64,000 nucleotides of DNA from Kingdonia uniflora (Eukaryota > Streptophyta > Magnoliopsida > Ranunculales > Circaeasteraceae): contig JACGCM010001272.1 of NCBI GenBank assembly GCA_014058105.1, positions 1,240,001-1,304,000 of the forward strand, read 5' to 3'. Below the pieces are notes generated by a model. That model made no database searches, was not told where the DNA came from, and was given only the letters and a program-made list of their open reading frames with translations. The translations under genes were made by a program, and so were the position numbers. Positions 58,561 to 64,000 of the stretch are shown one piece after another (positions within the stretch are counted from its first letter, which is position 1; each line of letters starts with the position of its first letter).

Positions 58561-59735
58561 TCATCTTCAGCATGATAACTAGAGCGTCATGATGAGGAAA
58601 CTTGACATGACTGATATCATAATCTTTGAAGGAATTCCCAAGTCTACGGTTACTTAATTCAGGAAGGTGCTTGACTTATTTATCTTGAGCGGTGAGACTG
58701 CAACATTCTGATAATCTTGATTATGCTACTGTGGTATATATGGTATAAGTTTTTTTTCCTCGGCTTGATCTTTGACCTAGATTACTTTGACCTGCGTCTT
58801 GTAGTTACCACTCCTGTATGCTTCTAGATCGATAATGTACTCGTGCATTCTTCCGTCTTTGAAAATATATTCCAGCAACCTTTGTAAAGCATAACAGTTG
58901 TCAGTTTCATGATGATTTACCTTGTGATGCATGCAGTACGGTTTGCCTTCAATCGGTTCCAGTGGTTGAGATACACGATAGAATTTATCGTTTGTCAGTA
59001 CGAGAATAATTGAGGAGATCCGAACATTCATCTTGGGAAGGACCGGCTTGGGTAATAAATTGTCTTTCTGAGATTTGCCTGTATCTTCCTTGAAACGCTT
59101 TTGATCACCATGGTCCTCCTTTGGTATACTATTGCATTTTATGTTTTGACATTTAGTGGTTAGGATAGATTTAGTAGATTTGTATCTTTCGGTTATCATC
59201 CTTTCCAGGTCGATATACCCATTGACCTTGGTAATCATGTCTTCCAAGGTTGTGGGTTTGTGTTAAGAAGAGATGTTCCTTTGCTTTGCAATCGATTTAT
59301 AGAGCATTTGTAAATGCAGTAACTACTGTTTTTTTTATCAAGATTGTCAACTTTTTGTGCGAGCTCCAGAAACTTCTTTGCAAAGACCTCGAGTTTCTCT
59401 CCTTGTGATTGTTTGAGACTAATAAGAGAATATAAATTTTCTTCCTTGTCTTTATTGTGAGCATATGTCTTGATGAAAATTTTCTATAGTTGGTCGAATG
59501 TGAGGATGAAATCTTCAGGTAGAGAATGGAACCACCATAATGGTTTTCCCTGTAGACTTGTGGCGAATAGACAGCATAGAATATGTAGTGGCTTATTCCG
59601 CATCTCGAACTCAAGCTTCATCTTCGATCATCATACGATCACTCGACCTTGTCAGCATACATATGGCACAATTTATGGCACGTCATGAAATAACTACAAA
59701 GTTTTATTCATTATTTTCGACCTTTACATTAAAAG

Positions 59736-60358
59736 TGTAATGGCAGATTTTCCGGAAAGAGAATATTCGCCAATACTTTTAGAGAAGGAGGTGTTAATAG
59801 TAAGCTATAACACTGAATTTTACGTGGAAAGCTCAGACTAACCTGAGTAAAACCATGACCTCATAGAGGGTTTTGGGAGAAAATCCAATAATATGGTAAC
59901 TATTACAATATTAAACTGTGAATAAAGAGTAGAACATTGCTTAGAGTAATCGTGGATCTCCCTTTCTCTCTCGTCCCCCGTCTGTATTTATAGCGTATAC
60001 AGGCGGGGTTTACAAAGTTTAAAAGACGGTTTCCTATTCCGAAGGAGGTGGGCGATCCTGGCAGATCTTCAGTAGCTAGGTTGACTGAGTGTAACGACTA
60101 GTTCTGTAGTTCAAGTCGATAACTCAATTGTAGCCTCGTTTGTCGAGTCTTGTTCGAGATCAATGTTCACTGTCTGTATATCGTCTGTAATAGATCTTCG
60201 ACTAACATCTTCAGGCTTGTAGTCGAGAACTCAACTGCAGCCTCGTTTGTCGAGTCTTGTTCGAGATCAATGTTCACTGTCTGTATATCGTCTGTAATAG
60301 ATCTTTGACTAACCTCTTCAGGCTTGTAGTTATCGATGTTGGGAAATATGCTATTACA
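59736..60358 (-). mobile_element. Second solo LTR nested in the first
   Basis: On the minus strand it starts TGTAATAGCATATTTCCCAA and ends TCTGCCATTACA. Flanking 5-mers are AAAAG (59731-59735) and AACAG (60359-60363). Its start resembles the E4 LTR (TGTAGTAATATATTCCCC). It contains CTATAAATACAGACG (about 59980-59994 on the minus strand) as a TATA region. Confidence 0.75.
60117..60328. repeat. 107-bp tandem duplication inside the nested solo LTR
   Basis: CCTCGTTTGTCGAGTCTTGT is found at 60134 and 60241. The two units differ at only a few positions, so the duplication is younger than most events here or was present in the founding element. Confidence 0.85.
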
Positions 60359-61612
60359 AACAGTTCAAGTCAAGAAGCACTCTAACATTAATAAAGCCAT
60401 TACAAGACTGCAAGATCAGACCGTTGCACAACCAGTTCAAAGACTATCAAATATATAATGTAACGTTCATCATTAAGAATAATAATGGTCGTCAAACGGT
60501 CATATTATAAGACCTATAAATAAGACCAGAGAATCCTAAATGAAGGACGGATGAATACTGACTATAACACTTTATACTCAAATATTCAGAACATCCGTTA
60601 TAATAGCTAGCAATCTCAATAAGATCTCTCTCATTCTAAAATCCTCAATAGATGTCGTGGTTTTTAACCTATTCAAATGTTTTCCATGCTAAACTTTTGT
60701 GTTAGTTATTACTCATTGTTCACTAGCGTTCTGATTATCTTTGGTGTAAAGACTAAGTTTGGATCACGAAATTAGGCTATTACAGAATATGGTTGAGATT
60801 GGAATACATTCCCAGTGAATTAGAAATTGCTCAATGTGCTCCTTCGGATCTGTGCCCTTGTATTTACGTATCTTTAAAGTATGGAAACCTGTTGGTACTT
60901 CCATATCAAATAATCTTTGGCAATCAGACTACCTTGCAACTTGGTAAAATTGTTTTTATTGCCTAGTACTTTGGCTTCGATCAACTCCTTGATGCGTTAA
61001 TCTATATGTTCTTGTGTGGCGTACTTATGTGGTGTCTGAGTTACTTGGAGAGCTAGTTAAGGATTATGAGTTTTGGCACCCTTGCTCAAGCGTTCTCGTG
61101 CTGGTATACTAATATCAGACTAAGTTTCTTTTTCTAAATGAATTGAAGCTTGTGGTTCGTTCTAAAGATTTTTAGAAATGGCTTTGTTGCTTGTTTCTCG
61201 AGATCTTAATCTTTATCGTGCAGAAACTCAGGAGTTCGCTGGCACTTGATCATGATCTCCAATAAGAGAAGCGTGTTGAGTATCTTGTAAAGCTTATAAA
61301 GCGGTTTGCATAGTTGTAATTTGTTCTTCATGTCTCTTGAATGCTATCAAACGAGCTTGACGCTCATATTTGAGTTCTTTATCACGGAGCTTACGCCCAA
61401 GAACTAACTGATGCTCGACCTCATTATGCTTCTCTGTCTCGGCGTGGAGATTTACCCGAAGTTCAACGAGTTGTTATGGTTCAACTGAAAGATCGAGTTG
61501 AACTCCTATTACTGGTCGCTTGGAAGTGACCATGATTGGAAATGGATAGTGGAGTAAATGTATACCTTAGAATATTGTAGAAATATTTTTTTTTCCAACA
61601 GATAGTGCCAAA

Positions 61613-62176
61613 TGTAATGGCCTAATTTCGTAGCTCGAAATAGCTTAAAATTAGATCTTATACCAAATGTACCTGTGACAATAATTAGTATAATTCAAGA
61701 AATGACAGGTGATTTAGCGTGGAAAACCTTTGAATAGGTAAAAACCCCGACCTCGAGTTGAAGATTTAGTAACTGTAACATTTATTGATTGAGGCTGATA
61801 TCTTATTGCAAGTGATCTTTTGAGCTAGAAATACTTGATCTTGAAATATAAAGAATTCTTGCGGTCTTAGGATATAAAAATTCTGGTATTTATCTCCTCT
61901 GGAACTTTTTCTTTATATAGACCTTACCTGCAATTCGTTATCGTGTAGAAGCACGTTCTCCTAATAATGAGGTAAGTAGTAGTTTAATGTGTAACTGCTA
62001 GTTCGTGGGAGATATGTATCTTTGGCTTGTTCATATTGGTTGTAGTACTTGATCCACATTTTTTATCAGTTCGTGGTCTAGGTGTCAATGCTGATTGTAC
62101 ATGTCACGTATATAATGCTTAAGTCTGATATTGAGGTAGTTCGAGTTTGGACTAGGTCGAGGGATAGGTCCCTACA
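61613..62176 (-). repeat. E3 5' LTR
   Basis: On the minus strand TGTAGGGACCTATCCC to AGGCCATTACA, 564 bp. The primer-binding site TTTGGCACTATCTGTTGG reads on the minus strand just inside (61592-61612). Confidence 0.88.
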
Positions 62177-62181
62177 TGAGT

Positions 62182-62551
62182 AATGTTGTTTTTATCTCAT
62201 GAAATTAAAGTTGAGTTGGATCTCATCTCTAATTTTTTGTAATGTGCTAAGAAGTTCTGGTGTGTGTTCTCGTATTGCAACAAAAAATTATCAATGTCAT
62301 TGTCACTTTGAGAACTTTTTTGCGCGAAACAGACTCCAAAAAAGAATTATCATCTTCAATTTCGCCATTCCGATCATTTCCATGACACTCTCAATAATCT
62401 GCTATTCACTCAAAATAAGTAAAATATTTTGAAAAAATAAGTCATATTTTGTTAAATTAATAAATATTTTATTAAATATTAATTTATCGATAAATTAAAA
62501 CCCCGCTTAATTAATAGGTTTCGAGAATATTAATTTATAGTGGTTTTACTT
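62182..62551. mobile_element. Emigrant/pogo-like DNA element, right part
   Basis: Ends TAATTTATAGTGGTTTTACT, the inverted counterpart of the left end at 35641. Minus-strand frames include DNDIDNFLLQYENTHQNF, possibly a remnant of a protein-coding part, but not enough to assign. The element was split by E3 at TGAGT. Confidence 0.55.
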
Positions 62552-62811
62552 TGACGTGAGTTCTAATGTGGGTTGGGCGGATGATGCAGGTGCAGCCTAT
62601 GCGCAGTACCCCGTTTGGGCCACCTTCGAGGTGACGATATGATCATTTCTCAATCTTATCGTCTCAGGATAAAAAACCATTATTAGTAAATCTAGATTAA
62701 TTAGGCCGTTGATGATCTGAAGAGTACAGTACTAATCAACATTTTACTAATCTTCCAATCTGAAGCAACGAAAATTACAAGAAAGCATAAATGCTTTGTT
62801 ATCAGATAACA
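62552..62811. promoter_or_regulatory. Upstream region of the sphingoid kinase gene
   Basis: GC-richer than the neighbouring transposon DNA (ATGATGCAGGTGCAGCCTATG...). It should hold the promoter and 5' leader. No clear TATA box is identified. Confidence 0.4.
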
Positions 62812-63098
62812 ATGGCGAAACCCTCGTTTCTTAGAGCAGAGCAATCCATGGCGTCTGATCTCACCTTCTCCTCTTCTAGTAGTACTCGTAGAGGCGATCT
62901 TGTCTTCGTTGTCAATCCAAAAGGTTCGTTTCTCATCTCTTCTTTGATTTCCTTGATGATATAGTTGCATCTTTTGAGAAATTTAGGTTTACTGAGATTG
63001 TGTGTTTGATTTTGAAATTAGGTGCGAATGGGCAAAGTGGGAAGGATTGGAAGAAGTTGCTGCCGTACCTTAGGTCTCGTCTCGGTAACGATCGCAAT
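62812..63098 (+). CDS. LCKB2: Sphingoid long-chain-base kinase 2-like, exons 1-2 (partial, runs off right edge)
   Basis: Phosphorylates long-chain bases; the Arabidopsis relative is mitochondrial. Exon 1 (62812-62923) encodes MAKPSFLRAEQSMASDL, a Ser-rich presequence, and then RRGDLVFVVNPK. A GT-AG intron (62924-63021) follows. Exon 2 (63022-63098) gives GANGQSGKDWKKLLPYLRSR then LGNDRN, with donor GTGAGT at 63099. VNPKGANG begins the diacylglycerol/sphingosine-kinase catalytic domain. An upstream in-frame ATG at 62791 would add MLCYQIT and is immediately preceded by a stop; I chose 62812 because the added residues look unlike a targeting start, but either is possible. The remaining exons lie beyond 64000. 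Confidence 0.8.
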
Positions 63099-64000
63099 GT
63101 GAGTTGTTCTAGACTAGATTTGTTGTTTAAGAGTTTAGTTATAGTTATGTATTGGTAATTGAGCGAGTTTGAAGTAGAAATGAAGTTGGATTCATTGGTG
63201 TGAGCCTTTGATGAGATGTTATATCTAGCAATTGGCGGTTTATAGATACTCATTGAGTTATTGACTGACAAAGAACCTAGTAGGAAGTATGAGTTGGGGA
63301 GATAACTTGTTTTTGAGAGTCATGTGGGGTTTTACCGATGGTTGGGACTTGCGCTTCATTAAGGGTAGGTTCTGAGATCAATTATTCATTCAAAAGGGGC
63401 TACACATTTGGAGAAATCGTGTCAGCTGACATCTGTTGTTGACAGGGACTGCATGTAACCGGGAGATTATTCACTGCCTGGATTACCTCGATAGCAAAAT
63501 AGGATAGGAGAAAATAATCGCTTCTCTTGAAGTTTTGTATTGATTGTTCTTGTTGCAGATAGGTGTAGGTGAAGGTTAGTTTTGCGTTTAGTTATTTGTA
63601 ATATTAAGTTTTGATGTGCCTTTTTGTAGCTCAATAGTTATTTAGGTTCGTTTTGTGATCATGAGATGGTTGTTTTTTTGTTTGTTTTGCTATCCAACTG
63701 TACATTTGTAAAATTTTCCCATTTTTAGTCCTGACTGACTAGATTATTTCTTGTGTAGCAGACTAGTTATCTCAGATTCACCTTAGACTTACCACTGGCT
63801 GGGATTCATTAGGCTTTGCTCTTATGGGTGTTAGAATGGTCACTGATTATTGATGGTATACATAGGCAACGTGGAAAACGATGAGATTATCTTCCTGCGG
63901 CGGTCAGAGAAACAGAGGATATTAAAGAAAAAAAGAGGCGGAAAGGGGAGAGGTACATGCAATATTTGATGAGAGGGTCAATTTAACATGGACTGCAGGG
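63099..64000 (+). other. Long second intron of the sphingoid kinase gene
   Basis: T-rich sequence with no recognisable exon. The next conserved block of this family (SLTSGPSHA...GGDGT) is not found before the window ends, so intron 2 is at least 900 bases. Confidence 0.6.

Larger units (their letters stand above)
59584..60784 (+). mobile_element. Solo LTR of a Tat-like family in E3 gag, itself interrupted
   Basis: Starts TGTAGTGGCTTATTCC and ends TTAGGCTATTACA, flanked by a perfect GAATA duplication (59579-59583 and 60785-60789). E3 gag continues on both sides. Subtracting the nested solo LTR leaves about 570 bp, the LTR size of E1-E3. The end region (GTCGTGGTTTTTAACCTATTCAAATG) resembles LTRs of E1 and E2. 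No internal sequence, so it formed by LTR-LTR recombination. Confidence 0.8.
58777..61533 (-). pseudogene. E3 gag, interrupted by nested solo LTRs
   Basis: Minus strand from ATG at 61533: MVTSKRPVIGVQLDLSVEP-stop, a charged helical N-terminus, MEVPTGFHTLKIRKYKGTDP and EHIEQF...YSNLNHI. After the solo-LTR insertion come LFATSLQGKPLWWFHSLPED and EKLEVFAKKFLELAQKVDNL, then an open 156-codon stretch (58777-59247) with MEDMITKVNGYIDLERMITE and zinc-knuckle-like YCMHHK.NHHETDNCYAL. Confidence 0.82.

Noticed and set aside
62701..63271. Minus-strand ORFs over the sphingoid kinase exons
   Set aside because: Shadows of the plus-strand exons with clear splice sites.

Overview
This is a window of eudicot nuclear DNA. 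Both edges carry plant genes with introns. The left edge (minus strand) holds the first three exons of an organellar monodehydroascorbate reductase. The right edge (plus strand) holds the first two exons of a mitochondrial-type sphingoid long-chain-base kinase. The roughly 60 kb between them is almost entirely nested transposable elements, most of them decayed. The species cannot be named from the sequence.

Layout: 20-472 MDAR exons; 473-2576 sparse intergenic DNA; 2586-3394 a Mutator-type MITE (9-bp duplication TTATTTAAA). An F-box/DUF295 pseudogene (minus) is cut in two by element E1: its C-terminal part lies at 3590-3816 and its N-terminal part at 34702-35464. E1 (3819-34701, plus) is a Tat/Retand-type Ty3-gypsy element. 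It was itself invaded by E2 (13996-25419, plus, same lineage, flanks ACCCC/ACCTC) and by a Mutator-like element (27357-33091, flanks TTATTTTCG/TTATTTTTG). A second stack begins with an Emigrant/pogo-like DNA element (35641 to about 62551). It is split by E3 (35873-62176, minus, perfect TGAGT duplication). E3 carries E4 (44081-53864, plus) in its integrase, a hAT element (54935-56252, duplication TATTTGAC) in its second RNase H, and a solo LTR (59584-60784, duplication GAATA) in gag. That solo LTR is itself split by another solo LTR (59736-60358). The sphingoid kinase starts at 62812.

All four full LTR elements share the Tat-lineage layout: gag with a CxxH...H...C box, protease, reverse transcriptase, RNase H, a second RNase H and integrase, with some domains deleted in E2 and E4. 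Opposite to the polyprotein, between pol and the 3' LTR, lies an antisense gene cassette. It comprises a short ORF A (all four elements), a 117-aa ORF B (E1, E2, E3), and a longer spliced gene. The spliced gene has its own TATA box in E1, E3 and E4, conserved introns of about 80 bases, a domain resembling the family annotated in plants as 'putative gypsy type transposon', a KKRK basic motif and a long coiled-coil tail. Antisense ORFs are known in Tat/Retand elements. The short ORFs A and B, the conserved introns and the repeated antisense promoter are the most interesting signals here.

A further notable find is the hAT element, which carries a rearranged piece of a PIP2-type aquaporin gene. 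No CRISPR array, rRNA or tRNA gene was seen.
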